DNA from: CAVYXK01 sp963708245
GTDB taxonomy: Bacteria > Pseudomonadota > Alphaproteobacteria > Acetobacterales > Acetobacteraceae
NCBI GenBank assembly: GCA_963708245.1
Contig: OY970201.1
Span: 2,914,001 to 2,978,000 of the forward strand
Length of the DNA: 64,000 bases
Direction of reading: 5' to 3'
Below the pieces are notes generated by a model. The model was given only the letters and a program-made list of their open reading frames with translations. It ran no database searches and was not told the DNA's origin. Positions 36,306 through 45,932 of the stretch are shown in pieces; position 1 is the first letter of the stretch, and the number at the start of each line of letters is the position of its first letter. The position numbers and the translations under genes are program-made.

Positions 36306-36325
36306 TAGCAACCACATAGCAACCA
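36306..36325. repeat. Candidate integrase arm-binding repeat, left end, copy 1
   Basis: tagcaaccacatagcaacca, 49 nt beyond the tRNA-Thr 3' end, is identical to 61941-61960 next to the integrase start. It contains the subrepeat tagcaa twice, spaced 11 nt. Identity at both ends of the element suits arm-type integrase or excisionase sites. Confidence 0.65.
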
Positions 36326-36416
36326 GCAGCAGCGGTAAAGCCATGCCGATGCCTGATGTCGAGTAGCGTCCGGACGCTTGCCCCACCGCGGGAGACAATC
36401 GTTAGTCGTGATTCCT

Positions 36417-36459
36417 CCGAAGGCGAAAGTCGCACGTTCGAGTCGTGTCGGGTCCGCCA
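36417..36459 (+). pseudogene. 3' fragment of a second tRNA (attachment-site relic)
   Basis: The segment from ccgaaggcgaaag through gcacgttcgagtcgtgt to cgggtccgcca is a tRNA 3' half: T-arm with TTCGAGT loop, acceptor 3' strand CGGGTCC and an encoded G-CCA. The 5' half is absent, so it is not a gene. On the opposite strand it reads as PDTTRTCDFRLRR, a known false ORF of tRNA origin. It lies 160 nt inside the element. Confidence 0.75.
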
Positions 36460-36505
36460 GTATTTTCAAGGTTTAGCTTGAACCTCTGCGGCAACGGGTT
36501 TGCGT

Positions 36506-36525
36506 TAGCAAGCACATAGCAAGCA
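36506..36525. repeat. Candidate integrase arm-binding repeat, left end, copy 2
   Basis: tagcaagcacatagcaagca differs from the 36306 copy at two positions and lies 47 nt beyond the second tRNA fragment, nearly the same spacing as copy 1 from tRNA-Thr. The remaining stretch to 36881 (about 350 bp) shows no convincing gene on either strand. Confidence 0.6.
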
Positions 36526-36881
36526 ACTCGCGCGCAGAGGCGCCGAGCGCCGCGGTGGTTGTGGCGGCGGCAGTCCGGACGGCAGAGGCCGGGCACTAGA
36601 GGTGGTCCCCGGCCCCCCGCCCAGGCATCGGGACGCCGCGCATCAATGGCGCGGGCAGCCGACCTCACGGCCCCCCAGAGGTTGCAGAAAAGTCGGTTCG
36701 GTTGCAGAACGCATAGGCAGCCGGCCTTCGATGACCGCTCTCGACCCGAGCCAGTCATAGCGCAGCCCGTCCCGCCAGAGCAGGAGCGGACGTTCCCAAG
36801 GTGCCTGGCCAGAGGCGGCGGGGCGCCATTTTCGGTCGGACCTCCGCTCAAGATGGGCATCGCAACGCAGGCTTAGGCGGC

Positions 36882-38480
36882 CTAATCGTTCTCGAGGACC
36901 GATGGATCAGATATCCCGCCATCGAATGTGATTTGTCCTCGCACGATGAAATCGAGGCCGCTGGCGATGGAGGCATCCTGAACCCATGCCTCGAAACCTT
37001 CGTCCCCATCAACCGAAGCGATATCGCGCAGCACGAAGTCGCTGCACCTGACGTCAAACATGTCTTCCTTCCGTGTCAGCGTGACCTTCATACGCGCCCA
37101 AAAGGCAAGCGTGGCGTCGGGAAACCAGATAGTCGACGCGAACAGACCATCCTGAATGTCGGGAATTTTGGTCTCATGGTCGAGCAATTTTGCGGTCAGC
37201 GTGATGACCGCGCCGTTATTAGGCTTCTGCGTGCGAAGCACGAAATGCGCTGCGCCGATGTTGTTCTTAATATCGTCATCGCTGAGCCTCATATTACGAA
37301 AGCCAAGCTCCGCCATCAGGTCGCGAAAGCCGGCGAAAAACTTGAACTTGCTTCTGAGGTCGTCGGCGGATCCGGCCCGCGTTTGTTGCGCAACATCGAA
37401 GGTCAGGAGTGTCCCACCAAGCTTGCGAATGACAGCTATGGATGTGCCTGATGCCATAATCAAATGCGCCTGCGTCATAAGCACCATTTCGTCCAGCGTG
37501 CACCTACCGTCGCTGGCGATGCCCATACGGAAGTCTGCGTGCGGGGCATCGCGCGATGCGATCAGCTCGATCAGGTCTGATGCTACCCGAATCTTCCAAG
37601 CCGACCCCGGGCCGCCGACGCTCGCGAAATATAGCTCCGCATCAAAGACGGCCCGCTTCTGGTCGACGGGACTGGAGATCACGAACTGGCACGGCCCTCG
37701 GCTCGCTGGCTTGAACTCAATCCGGCCGCTCTCGCCACGCAGGATCGGCGTCGGGATATTGAACCGAATTTCGTCGGCCTCGATCTTCGTGTATTCACCG
37801 GGCTGGACGCCGAGGAACACGCTGAGCACTTCGTTATGGTCCTTGGCGCAAAGGGTGAAGCGCCCGCTCACGCGGTTGACGCTGTATCCCAGATTGTCGA
37901 GTTGGTCGCGTTTGCGGGCGGCGTAGGCACGCCCATCACCGCCGATGGCCTTCCGTAATGCCTCAGCCAGCTCGTCGCCATCAGGCGTGATCTTGACGCC
38001 GGAGGAGATGTTGAAAGTCATCTTCCGGTTCTTGATCGACCGCGCGTTCTGCGCCTCGGCCTCGCGCAGCGTCTTTAGGATGCGGGCCAGATTGCCGTCA
38101 AGCAGATGGACCAGATAGAGGTCCTTGTAAGTCTTATCCATGTTCATGCGCAGAATGGCTATGAAGCTCGGATATTCCCACCTCGCCAGCCGCTCGGCAG
38201 CGATCAATTCGACATTGACTAAATCATTATCAGACCAGATCGTCTTGACTTGAATTTTCATGTCCGGGACTTTGTGCCGCTTATCGAACGGCTCTGTGCC
38301 CCGCGAGGCATCGAAAGGCATCTCGACATGATAATCCCAACCCATCCGGTCGGCACGGCTCGAGTCGGTGGCGATTAGCTTCCCTCTGTCGAGCAGTCCG
38401 CCGAAGTCGGTCTGTCCGGCGCGGCCCAGTTCATCGGAGGTCAGGGGGCGCTTTACTGTGGGTCTTGATTTTTTCGCCAT
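36882..38480 (-). CDS. Large protein with N-terminal DUF4365-like (PD-(D/E)XK nuclease-fold) domain
   Basis: This 532-aa protein has an N-terminal segment resembling DUF4365: GRAGQTDFGGLL, then GWDYHVEMPFD, then MKIQVKTIW. This is the D...(E/Q)xK spacing of restriction-like folds. The remaining roughly 380 residues match nothing I recognise. I use the ATG at 38480 (MAKKSRPTVKRPLT); an upstream start at 38510 is possible. Its codon use is less GC-rich than the flanking chromosome. Position at the element edge suggests accessory, possibly defence-related, cargo; that is inferred. Confidence 0.6.
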   Translation of the reverse strand: MAKKSRPTVKRPLTSDELGRAGQTDFGGLLDRGKLIATDSSRADRMGWDYHVEMPFDASRGTEPFDKRHKVPDMKIQVKTIWSDNDLVNVELIAAERLARWEYPSFIAILRMNMDKTYKDLYLVHLLDGNLARILKTLREAEAQNARSIKNRKMTFNISSGVKITPDGDELAEALRKAIGGDGRAYAARKRDQLDNLGYSVNRVSGRFTLCAKDHNEVLSVFLGVQPGEYTKIEADEIRFNIPTPILRGESGRIEFKPASRGPCQFVISSPVDQKRAVFDAELYFASVGGPGSAWKIRVASDLIELIASRDAPHADFRMGIASDGRCTLDEMVLMTQAHLIMASGTSIAVIRKLGGTLLTFDVAQQTRAGSADDLRSKFKFFAGFRDLMAELGFRNMRLSDDDIKNNIGAAHFVLRTQKPNNGAVITLTAKLLDHETKIPDIQDGLFASTIWFPDATLAFWARMKVTLTRKEDMFDVRCSDFVLRDIASVDGDEGFEAWVQDASIASGLDFIVRGQITFDGGISDPSVLEND

Positions 38481-38890
38481 AAGGCCCGTTAGTCCCGAAT
38501 CGCCGGGCACAGCAAGCCAGCCCGCGCAAGCCCAGCCCGTGTCAGCGTCTGCTTTACCGCGTTACACGCCAGAATGCGGACCGGCAGAAAGCCTGAAGAG
38601 TTTCGGGCGCCGAAGGCGTACGAAAGTCGTGGATGAACGAACCCGCGGCGAGCAGGTACCGGTCTATGGGGAATTTGATTTTTAGCCGATGCGGTGAACC
38701 GTTCGGCCGAGGCCGCGGCATGTTTGGCAGATAGCTTCGTTACGAAATTGCCGCGCGGTGCGCCGGTTTCGGGTGCTGGAATGGTGGTCGCAGGAGACCA
38801 TCGGATCGCAGTTGACGACATCGGGCATGAGATGGGCTGTTGGCCACAGCGCGGTTGCTGCGGCCCAAACGTGGTTCAGCCCGTGCCGGG
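38481..38890. other. Non-coding gap between the DUF4365-like gene and the IS91 transposase
   Basis: About 410 bp without a credible gene. It should contain the promoter of the leftward DUF4365-like gene and the terminal end of the IS91-family unit. I could not fix the IS terminus by eye. Confidence 0.5.
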
Positions 38891-40129
38891 TCACGAAGGG
38901 GTCCTCCCGGTTGGGCCTGACCGATGCGGCGGCGCCCTGGGCTTACTCCAACGTGTGAAGGTCTCGATGATGATCATGTGCCCACCGCAGCATGGGCACG
39001 GCGGACGGGCATCGAGCGGCTCTTCCGGCACATCGTCGTCGGGTGGCGGCGCGACGGCGAGTAGTTCGCGCGCGCGCATGAGGCTGGCCCTGCGCGCCGA
39101 AGCGGAGAGCAGGCCATAGTGACGGATGCGGTGGAACCCGGGCGGCAGAAGGTGGAGCAGGAAGCGGCGGATGAACTCATCGGCGGCGAGCGTCATGACG
39201 CGGTACCGGCCCGCGCCATCGCGGCGATAATCCTTGTAGCGGAAGGTGACGCCGGCCTCGTCGAAGCCGAGCAGCCGCTGGTTCGAGATGGCGACGCGAT
39301 GAGTGTAGCGCGAGAGGTAGGCGAGCACCGCTTCGGGGGCCGAGAAGGGCGGCTTGGCGTAGACCACCCAGCGTTTGTTGCGGACCGGCGAGAGATGGCG
39401 CAGGAAGGCCCGTCGGTCAGCGAGCGGCGCGAGGCCGCCGAAGAAGGCAAGCTTGCCGGCGTCGTGGAGTGCGATCAGCTTGGTGAGGAACAGGCGGCGG
39501 AACAGCTTGCTCAGGACGCGCACCGGCAAAAGGAACGCTGGTCGCGAGGAGATCCAGCGCTCTCCATCGAGAGCAATACCGCCGCCCGGGACGATCATGT
39601 GCACATGGGGATGGAAAGTCATGGCCGATCCCCAGGTGTGGAGCACGGCGGTGATGCCGATCCGTGCGCCCAGGTGGCGGGGATTGGGCCGCGGAGCGGA
39701 CCAATGCCACGCAAAGCGGTTAGCCGGCTCGGCAGCGATCGTGAGCATCGTCTCTGACGCCGTGTGGAACAGCAGGTCATAGACCGCGGCGTTGTTGTAG
39801 AAGGCGATGTCGGCGACCTCGGTCGGCAGAGTGAAGACGACGTGGAAATAGCCGACCGGCAACAGGTCTGCCTCGCGTGCGGCGAGCCACTCACGTGCCG
39901 CCGCTCCCTGACACTTGGGACAGTGCCGATTCCGACAGCTGTTATAGGCGATCCGCCAATGGCCGCAGTCCTCGCATGCCTCGACATGACCGCCCAGGGC
40001 TGCCGTGCGGCAATGCTCGATCGCCGACATAACCTTGAGCTGACGAAGGCTCAGGTGACCGGCATGGGTGGCCCGATAAGCGGGGCCGGCGGCACGGAAG
40101 ATATCGGCGACCTCGAGCGAGGCGCGCAC
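38891..40129 (-). CDS. IS91-family transposase (HUH/Y2, zinc-finger)
   Basis: This 412-aa rolling-circle transposase starts with a zinc-binding domain (CRTAALGGHVEACEDCGH, RNRHCPKCQ). The HUH motif HPHVHMIVPGGG is at the centre and the tyrosine region LSRYTHRVAISNQRLL follows. It ends in a CxxC pair (PPCPCCGGHM). It starts 3 bp after a tyrosine recombinase gene, the usual two-gene layout of one IS91 branch. It appears intact. Confidence 0.93.
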   Translation of the reverse strand: MRASLEVADIFRAAGPAYRATHAGHLSLRQLKVMSAIEHCRTAALGGHVEACEDCGHWRIAYNSCRNRHCPKCQGAAAREWLAAREADLLPVGYFHVVFTLPTEVADIAFYNNAAVYDLLFHTASETMLTIAAEPANRFAWHWSAPRPNPRHLGARIGITAVLHTWGSAMTFHPHVHMIVPGGGIALDGERWISSRPAFLLPVRVLSKLFRRLFLTKLIALHDAGKLAFFGGLAPLADRRAFLRHLSPVRNKRWVVYAKPPFSAPEAVLAYLSRYTHRVAISNQRLLGFDEAGVTFRYKDYRRDGAGRYRVMTLAADEFIRRFLLHLLPPGFHRIRHYGLLSASARRASLMRARELLAVAPPPDDDVPEEPLDARPPCPCCGGHMIIIETFTRWSKPRAPPHRSGPTGRTPS

Positions 40130-40132
40130 CGC

Positions 40133-41041
40133 TCAGGCGGCGGGGTGCGCCTGATCGGAGGTGACGATCCCCAGCTTGTCGAGCGGACTGATCACGGCGC
40201 GCACCGTGCGTGTGGCAACCTTGGTGTAGAGCGCGGTTGTATCGAGCCGGCAGTGGCCGAGCAGGGCTTGGATCACGCGGATATCGACGCCGTCTTCCAG
40301 TAGGTGAGTCGCGAAACTATGCCGCAGCGTGTGCGGGCCGACCCGCTTGGTGATCTCCGCCGCCTGCGCCGCGTCGACGACGACGCGATGCAGGTGCCGG
40401 GTGCTGATCGGCTTGGTCGCATGTTGACCCGGGAACAGCCAGCCTTGTGCGTGCATCACGCCCTGTTGCCGCCCGACCTTCCACCACTCGCGCAGCAGGG
40501 TCAGGAGATCTGCCGGGAAGATGGCATTGCGATACCGGCCACCCTTGCCACGCTCAATCCTGAGCAACATGCGTTCGCTGTCGATGTCGCTGACCTTGAG
40601 CGCCGCAACCTCGGCCACGCGCAGGCCAGCGCCATAGGCGACCGAGAGGGCCGCCTGATGCTTGAGGCAGGTGGTCGCGTTGAGCAGTCGCGCGACCTCG
40701 TCCCGGCTCAGCACCACGGGCAGGTTGCGCGGATGTACCGTCCGGATCAGCTTGCGGGCCAGGTCCGGCCGGTCGATGGTGTGCGTGAAGAAGAACCGCA
40801 ACGCCGACACGATGCTGTTCATGGTCGGCGTCGGCACGCCGGCATCGCGCTGTTCGATCTGGAACCGGCGCACGTCATCCGCCGTCGCCGTATCAGGTGA
40901 GCGTCCTAGGAACGTTGCAAAGCGCCCCACGTCGCGAATGTAGTTGTGCTGTGTCGCCCGCGAGAACCGGCGCATGTTCATATCGTCGATCAGCCGCTGG
41001 CGCAGTGGGCTGATCGCAGCGGTGCGAATGGTCTCGTCCAT
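40133..41041 (-). CDS. Tyrosine recombinase of the IS91-type unit
   Basis: This 302-aa XerD-like recombinase has a SAM-like N-terminal domain and the catalytic set: arginine in GAGLRVAEVAAL, HTLRHSFATHLLE, LLGHCRLD and the tyrosine in TTALYTKVA. It is the first gene of the two-gene unit. The start ATG at 41041 has a purine-rich AGGAG upstream (revcomp of ctcct). It is distinct from the island integrase at 60581-61903. Confidence 0.9.
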   Translation of the reverse strand: MDETIRTAAISPLRQRLIDDMNMRRFSRATQHNYIRDVGRFATFLGRSPDTATADDVRRFQIEQRDAGVPTPTMNSIVSALRFFFTHTIDRPDLARKLIRTVHPRNLPVVLSRDEVARLLNATTCLKHQAALSVAYGAGLRVAEVAALKVSDIDSERMLLRIERGKGGRYRNAIFPADLLTLLREWWKVGRQQGVMHAQGWLFPGQHATKPISTRHLHRVVVDAAQAAEITKRVGPHTLRHSFATHLLEDGVDIRVIQALLGHCRLDTTALYTKVATRTVRAVISPLDKLGIVTSDQAHPAA

Positions 41042-41485
41042 CGGTCGGCTCCTCTTGGTTGAAGGAAGCCGAAACGCTCCGCCCGCACCGCGCTGCGCTC
41101 AATCGAGGCGCATCATCGGGGCCTCTACCCGTACCTCAACATCCGCACCCTCCCGCAAAGCGGGTTCGTTCATCCACCCAGAGCGGCGGTAGCCGGACTC
41201 CCCACCCGAACCGCCCAGAGCGGCGGTAGCTGAGCTGCCCACCCGAACCGCCGGAGTCGACCCAAATGCGACATCCGCGCAGAACTACCCGAGGACCGAC
41301 CGCCTGGCGGCTCCACTGTCCTGGGTTGGTGTGGCCGGACGCCTCGATCCAGATACGGCGGCTGTGCGCGGAGGCGCGCACGTCTATCTCGACGACCTGG
41401 GCCAGCGGGCTTGCGTGAAATGAGCGGCGACGCCGCGTGCTGCGGGCGCTTAGAAGGGGCATGTCCAGGACGACGGGACGGCGGA
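41042..41485. other. Intergenic stretch with a dispersed repeat
   Basis: About 440 bp between the recombinase and the cation-efflux gene. It holds the doubled repeat at 41173-41263. No gene is recognised. Confidence 0.5.
41173..41263. repeat. Dispersed repeat, two tandem copies
   Basis: Two units of roughly 40 bp share the core gagcggcggtagc and end cccacccgaaccgcc. The same unit occurs at 42641-42708 and 46261-46318. It is not part of any gene I recognise. Confidence 0.75.
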
Positions 41486-42432
41486 ATGGCGCACGGTGAC
41501 ATACGGGCGATCTACACTGCGGCCGGCGCGAACCTGGCGATCGCGGTCGCTAAGTTCGGCGGCAGCTTCGTCAGCGGTAGCGCCGCAATGTTCGCCGAGG
41601 GCGTTCATTCTCTGGTTGATACGGTCAACCAGATCCTCCTCCTGGTCGGCATCCGGCGGGCGGCACGAGCGGCCGACGAGAGGCATCCGTTCGGCTACGG
41701 ACGCGAGGTCTACTTCTTCGCGTTCGTCGTCGCGCTGTTCATCTTCCTCGGCGGCGGTGTCTTCGCGATCTACGAAGGCTGGCACAAGATCAACCACCCC
41801 GAGGCGGAGGGGTCTGCGACGATTGCGGGATACGTCATTCCGGGGTTTTGGCTCAATATCGCAGTCCTGTCGTTCGCCATCGCGACAGAAGGCTACTCCG
41901 GGCTCGTCGCCTTGCGGGCCTTCCGAGCCGAGGTGGGCGGGTCGCCCATCCTGCGTTCGATCCGGCAGAGCAAGGATGCGTCGCTCTTCACGGTGCTGCT
42001 GGAGGATGCCGCGGCGCTCGCTGGCCTCTGCATTGCGATGTCCGGCGTGGTCCTCGCGCGTGTCTTCGAGATGCCGGCCCTTGACGGGCTCGCTTCCGTC
42101 GGGATCGGCCTGCTGCTGGTGGCGGTCGCAGTCCTGCTGTTGATCGAGACGCACGGTCTGCTGATCGGGGAGGCGGCCGACCCCGCCCTGGTTGCCGCGG
42201 TTCGCGCCGCCGTCGCGGAAAACGCCGGCGTGCAAGCGGTGCATGAGGTGCTAACCCAGCACGTGGGGCCGCACGAACGTACCTGCTGGCCGTCAGCGCC
42301 GACATGGACGACGCGATGACCGCCGGTCAGATCGAGGCCTGGGTGTCGGCGCTGGAACACCGCATTCGCACCGATTTCCCGCGCGTGACTCGCGTGTTCA
42401 TTGAGATCCAAGCTCAGCCGGTTCCAAACTGA
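41486..42432 (+). pseudogene. Cation diffusion facilitator transporter, frameshifted near the end
   Basis: The product would be about 315 aa, a CDF/ZnT-like metal efflux protein. It has AANLAIAVAKFGGSFVSGSA, FAEGVHSLVDTVNQILLLVG (metal-site HSLVD), ADERHPFGYGREVYFFAF and six likely membrane helices. The frame breaks near 42277. After GPHE one base appears missing, and the next frame gives YLLAVSADMDDAMTAGQIEAW through to a TGA at 42430. The start ATG is at 41486. It may be newly inactivated or mis-sequenced. The shortened ORF would end at 42319. Confidence 0.85.
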
Positions 42433-42755
42433 TCCGGCCGTCGAGGGCCGTCTCGCCCCTTCCGTCTAGGCAGAGATGCGGTTTTCGTGCCCGAGGCGGC
42501 GTGTCGGGGAAACCGCGTTGGTTTGCAATACCCTGTAGACCGTAGTAGAGTTGTCGTCGCAGGACCCGATCAACCGTAGTTGGCGCCGGTTCCCGCCCCG
42601 CCGTGCGCGGACGGGCGACGGACGCCGATTGGTATTGGGTCCGCTTTCCACCCCGTGCGGCGGTAGCCAGGCTGCCCACCCCGAACCGCCTGAGTCGACC
42701 CAGAGCGGAAGATGCCGGTAAGTGCTTGCGGCCTTCTTGCAGCTACGCCCGACGG
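42433..42755. other. Intergenic stretch with a dispersed repeat
   Basis: About 320 bp, containing the repeat copy at 42641-42708. No gene is seen. Confidence 0.5.
42641..42708. repeat. Dispersed repeat, third copy
   Basis: gcggcggtagccaggctgcc and ccgaaccgcctgagtcgacc match the units at 41173-41263. It is preceded by gggtccgctttccacccc, which also resembles sequence before the copy at 46261. Confidence 0.75.
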
Positions 42756-43465
42756 ATGACCGCCCCCTGGCGACTGGAATACGCCGTCCTTGCGAGCTCC
42801 GCGCAAGATGGCGACACCATGCGCGTCTCCAATATCCGCGACTTTGCCTGGACCTCCGAGACGACCGCGATCCCCCGCTACTATGACGCAGCGTTCAACC
42901 TGAACGAGGTGAAAGGCGTCGATCTCGTGATGTCCTACTGGGCCGGCGACGAAATCGCCCATGTCTTCGTCAGTTTGACGTTCGATGACGGACGCCATCT
43001 GGCAGTCTCCGTGAAGACACGCCGCGCTGCTGGACAGGACTCCTCGAACTCTGGGCGGCTTCTTTCGGAACTACGAACTGATCTACGTCATCGCTGACGA
43101 AAGAGACCTCATCGGCGTGCGCACCGAAATGTGGCGGGAGCGCGTATACATCTACCCCCTCCAGACCACGCCCGGGACTCCTAGGCTGCTGGCGAAGACG
43201 CCACACTTCTACAATACGCTGACCGACAACTGCACGAGCAATGTGGCAAGCCGCATTGCCGCCATGTCGGGGAGCGGCGGCGGTCTCCGCTATATCTGGA
43301 AGCTTCTTGTTGAGCGGCTATACGGATTCCTATGCGTATGGCCGTGGTCGGCTTGACCAGAGCCTGCCGTTCCCTGAACTCAGTCGACGCAGCCGGGTCA
43401 GCCGCGACCGCGGGGCCAGTATCGGGCCTGATTTCTCGTCCATGATCCTCGCGGGACGTTCGTGA
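42756..43465 (+). pseudogene. DUF4105 protein, broken by at least two frameshifts
   Basis: Three consecutive frames are needed to read the family. Frame A gives RVSNIRDFAWTSETTAIPRY to VSVKTRR. A shift near 43035 gives GGFFRNYELIYVIADERDL and FYNTLTDNCTSNVASRIAAM, which contains the conserved cysteine. A second shift near 43300 gives LSGYTDSYAYGRGRLDQSLPF to the stop at 43465. The N-terminal membrane part is also missing. Relatives include the Lnb lipoprotein N-acyltransferases. Confidence 0.8.
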
Positions 43466-43731
43466 TCCAAGTGGCCATGTGTGTCCCGCGCGGGCCGATG
43501 ATCGTCGTTGGGTGCCCAAACACCCCAAAGGTCAGTGGCACCCCCGTCGCCGTCACGATCCACGCGCATGTTCGGATAGGTGGCAGGCGACAAATGTCCC
43601 TCGACATCCGCCGGCGTCGGCTGTTGCGCGGCGCACCTACCTTACTCCTGAGGAATGTCTTAAGGTTCCAGCACGAACTGGGTCGAATAGGCCACGGATG
43701 CAAGCATCGTAACGGCACGGACGTGAGTGAC

Positions 43732-45045
43732 ATGGGCTGGAACCGTCGGTACGCCATCGTCAGCTATCTGCGTTCCTCGCTCTGGACGGTGCCGCTGTTC
43801 GCCCTGGTCGTGGAGCAAATCGGCGTCCGTTTCCTAACGTTCATCGACCAATCCCTCCAGTGGGTGCCCGCGCTGGCGATCACCGCCGCTGAAGCGGGCG
43901 ACGCGCTGGCGACCATTGAATCGTTAACGATTGCGTTTCTCGTGTTCACGTTCGGCTCGATGCTGGTGGCACTTCAGGTGGCGAGCGCCCAGCTGACGCC
44001 ACGGATTATTGCGACAACGCTCCTGCGAGATAACACGATCCGGTTCACCGTCGGCCTGTTCGTCTTTACCCTGCTGCTCGCCGTCGGCACCAAGGCGCGG
44101 CTGCATGATCCGCTGCCGCTGGAAATGGTGACGGTCGCCATCTTTGCCGGCATCGGATCGATGGCTGCGTTCCTGTTCCTGATCGACTACACCGCTAGGC
44201 TGTTGCGGCCGACGGCGATCTGCCAGCGCGTGGCAGAACGCGGGATGGCGGTGATCGAGGCAGTCTATCCCGACGCCATCGAGCACCCGTACGCACCGCG
44301 GCAGCGACAACAGACCCCATCCCAACCGGCTAGGACTGTCGTCCATGAGGGCCGGTCCGCCGTGGTACTGGCGCTCAACCTGAAGGCGCTCATCCGGTCG
44401 GCCCGGGATGCAGACGGCGTGATCGAGTTCGTGCCGCGGGTCGGCGATTTCGTGGCATCGGCGGAACCACTGTTCCGCCTGTCCGGCGGCGCCGCGACGC
44501 TCAGCGATAGCACGCTGCGAGCCCAGGTCGCCTTCGGCCCAGAGCGCACCATGGAGCAGGATGCGACGTTTGCCTTCCGGGTGATCGTCGACGTCGCTGT
44601 CAAGGCACTGTCGCGAGCCATCAACGATCCGACCACGGCGGTTCTCGCACTCGATCAGATCCATCGACTTCTGCGCGTTGTCGGTCGCCGCCACTTGCAC
44701 GACAACGCCCTGTACGACTTCCAGGGGGCGCTCCGGCTGATCCTTCCGACGCCCAACTGGGACGACTTCGTCGACTTGGCATTCAGCGAAATCCGCCTGT
44801 ACGGCGCATCGAACTTCCAGGTGACCCGGCGGCTTTTCGCGATCATCGAAGACCTGATGAACGTCCTTCCGGAGACGAGGCAAGCCGCACTGCACCGGCA
44901 ACTTCACGTACTGAACGATACACTCGAGCGGCTGCATCTCCTGCCGGTGGACCTGACGCTCGCCCGGTGTCCCGACCGGCAGGGGCTGGGTGGATCATCC
45001 ACACTATATGAGCTGCAGCAGTCCCGCCTCGAACGTCCGAGGTGA
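43732..45045 (+). CDS. DUF2254 family membrane protein
   Basis: This 437-aa protein has about four N-terminal membrane segments (TIESLTIAFLVFTFGSMLVAL, given here as LTIAFLVFTFGSMLVAL; SAQLTPRIIATTLLRDN) and a long soluble C-terminal half with DVAVKALSRAINDPTTAVLA. That is the DUF2254 hallmark. Function is unknown. I use the ATG at 43732; an open frame of 90 more codons lies upstream but does not resemble the family. The stop overlaps the next gene's GTG start. Confidence 0.85.
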   Translation: MGWNRRYAIVSYLRSSLWTVPLFALVVEQIGVRFLTFIDQSLQWVPALAITAAEAGDALATIESLTIAFLVFTFGSMLVALQVASAQLTPRIIATTLLRDNTIRFTVGLFVFTLLLAVGTKARLHDPLPLEMVTVAIFAGIGSMAAFLFLIDYTARLLRPTAICQRVAERGMAVIEAVYPDAIEHPYAPRQRQQTPSQPARTVVHEGRSAVVLALNLKALIRSARDADGVIEFVPRVGDFVASAEPLFRLSGGAATLSDSTLRAQVAFGPERTMEQDATFAFRVIVDVAVKALSRAINDPTTAVLALDQIHRLLRVVGRRHLHDNALYDFQGALRLILPTPNWDDFVDLAFSEIRLYGASNFQVTRRLFAIIEDLMNVLPETRQAALHRQLHVLNDTLERLHLLPVDLTLARCPDRQGLGGSSTLYELQQSRLERPR

Positions 45046-45899
45046 CTGACCACCTTACCGTCGTCCTGAAGATCACGCTCGTGGTCTTCATTGCGAGCAG
45101 CCTGCTGGACATGGGCCTACGGCTCGATCCGCCTGACGCTGCCCGAGGACTGCGGAACGTTCGTTTCGTCGGGCTGACGTTGTTTTGGGGCTTCGTTGTC
45201 TCACCGGCGCTAGCCTTTGCGATCACGCGGTTCCTACCACTCGCCCCGCCCTACGCGATGGGGTTACTGCTGATGGGCATAACGCCATGCGCGCCATTCC
45301 TGCCGATGATCGTGGAGCGGGCGAAGGGCGACGTCGGCTACACTGCGGCGTTCATGCTGCTGACCTCTATTGCAACCATTGTCGTCATGCCTCTCGCGGT
45401 TCCGCTGATGATCGAGGGCTTGACCGTCGGCGCGTGGACCATCGCCGAACCTCTGGTCCTGGTTGCGCTGCTACCGCTCGCGATCGGCATGGTGCTTCGC
45501 CATGTCAGCACCGTCTTGGCGATGCGGCTGCAGCCCCTGGTGAAGCGGACCTCGAGTCTTGCAACCGTCGCCGTTCTGGTGGCCTGCGTTGTCGTGTTCG
45601 GCCGGGGCCTGATCGGCTTGGCAGGGAGCCTAGCGGTAGCCGCGCAACTCATCTACTTCGCCGCGATTACGGCGTTGCCCTACTGGATTGGCTGTGGCCT
45701 GCCGCACGACCAGAAAATTGTCCTGAGCTGCGGCATGGCGACACGCAATCTCGGCCTGGCTCTTGCTCCACTATTCTCGTTGGCAGAGGCCGACCAACGG
45801 GCAATCGTGATGGTGGTCCTGGGCCTACCCATCACGGTCGCATTCGCGCTGGGCGCTGGCTTGCTGTTCCGCCCCACCGTTAATTGGGACGCCTCGTAA
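45042..45899 (+). CDS. Bile acid:sodium symporter (BASS) family transporter
   Basis: This 285-aa membrane protein has eight to ten hydrophobic segments and BASS motifs: LLLMGITPCAPFLPMI in the first inverted repeat and SCGMATRNLGLALAPLFSL in the second, where sodium is bound. The substrate could be an organic anion. The GTG start overlaps the DUF2254 stop (GTGA), so the two form an operon. Confidence 0.85.
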   Translation: MTDHLTVVLKITLVVFIASSLLDMGLRLDPPDAARGLRNVRFVGLTLFWGFVVSPALAFAITRFLPLAPPYAMGLLLMGITPCAPFLPMIVERAKGDVGYTAAFMLLTSIATIVVMPLAVPLMIEGLTVGAWTIAEPLVLVALLPLAIGMVLRHVSTVLAMRLQPLVKRTSSLATVAVLVACVVVFGRGLIGLAGSLAVAAQLIYFAAITALPYWIGCGLPHDQKIVLSCGMATRNLGLALAPLFSLAEADQRAIVMVVLGLPITVAFALGAGLLFRPTVNWDAS

Positions 45900-45932
45900 G
45901 CGGACGATCTCTGCGCGAGAGGTGAACGATGG

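Larger units (their letters stand above)
38891..41041 (-). mobile_element. IS91-family insertion unit (recombinase plus transposase)
   Basis: Coding core of the element, from the recombinase ATG to the transposase stop. The terminal oriIS and terIS sequences were not resolved, so true ends lie outside. A fragment of a second related unit is at 50085-50246, with similar upstream sequence (cctcttggttgaagg here, cctgtcttggctgagg there). Confidence 0.8.

Noticed and set aside
36402..36860. Minus-strand ORF ending in PDTTRTCDFRLRR
   Set aside because: This is the reverse translation of a tRNA 3' end, a well-known false ORF type; the rest of the frame is low-complexity GC-rich sequence.
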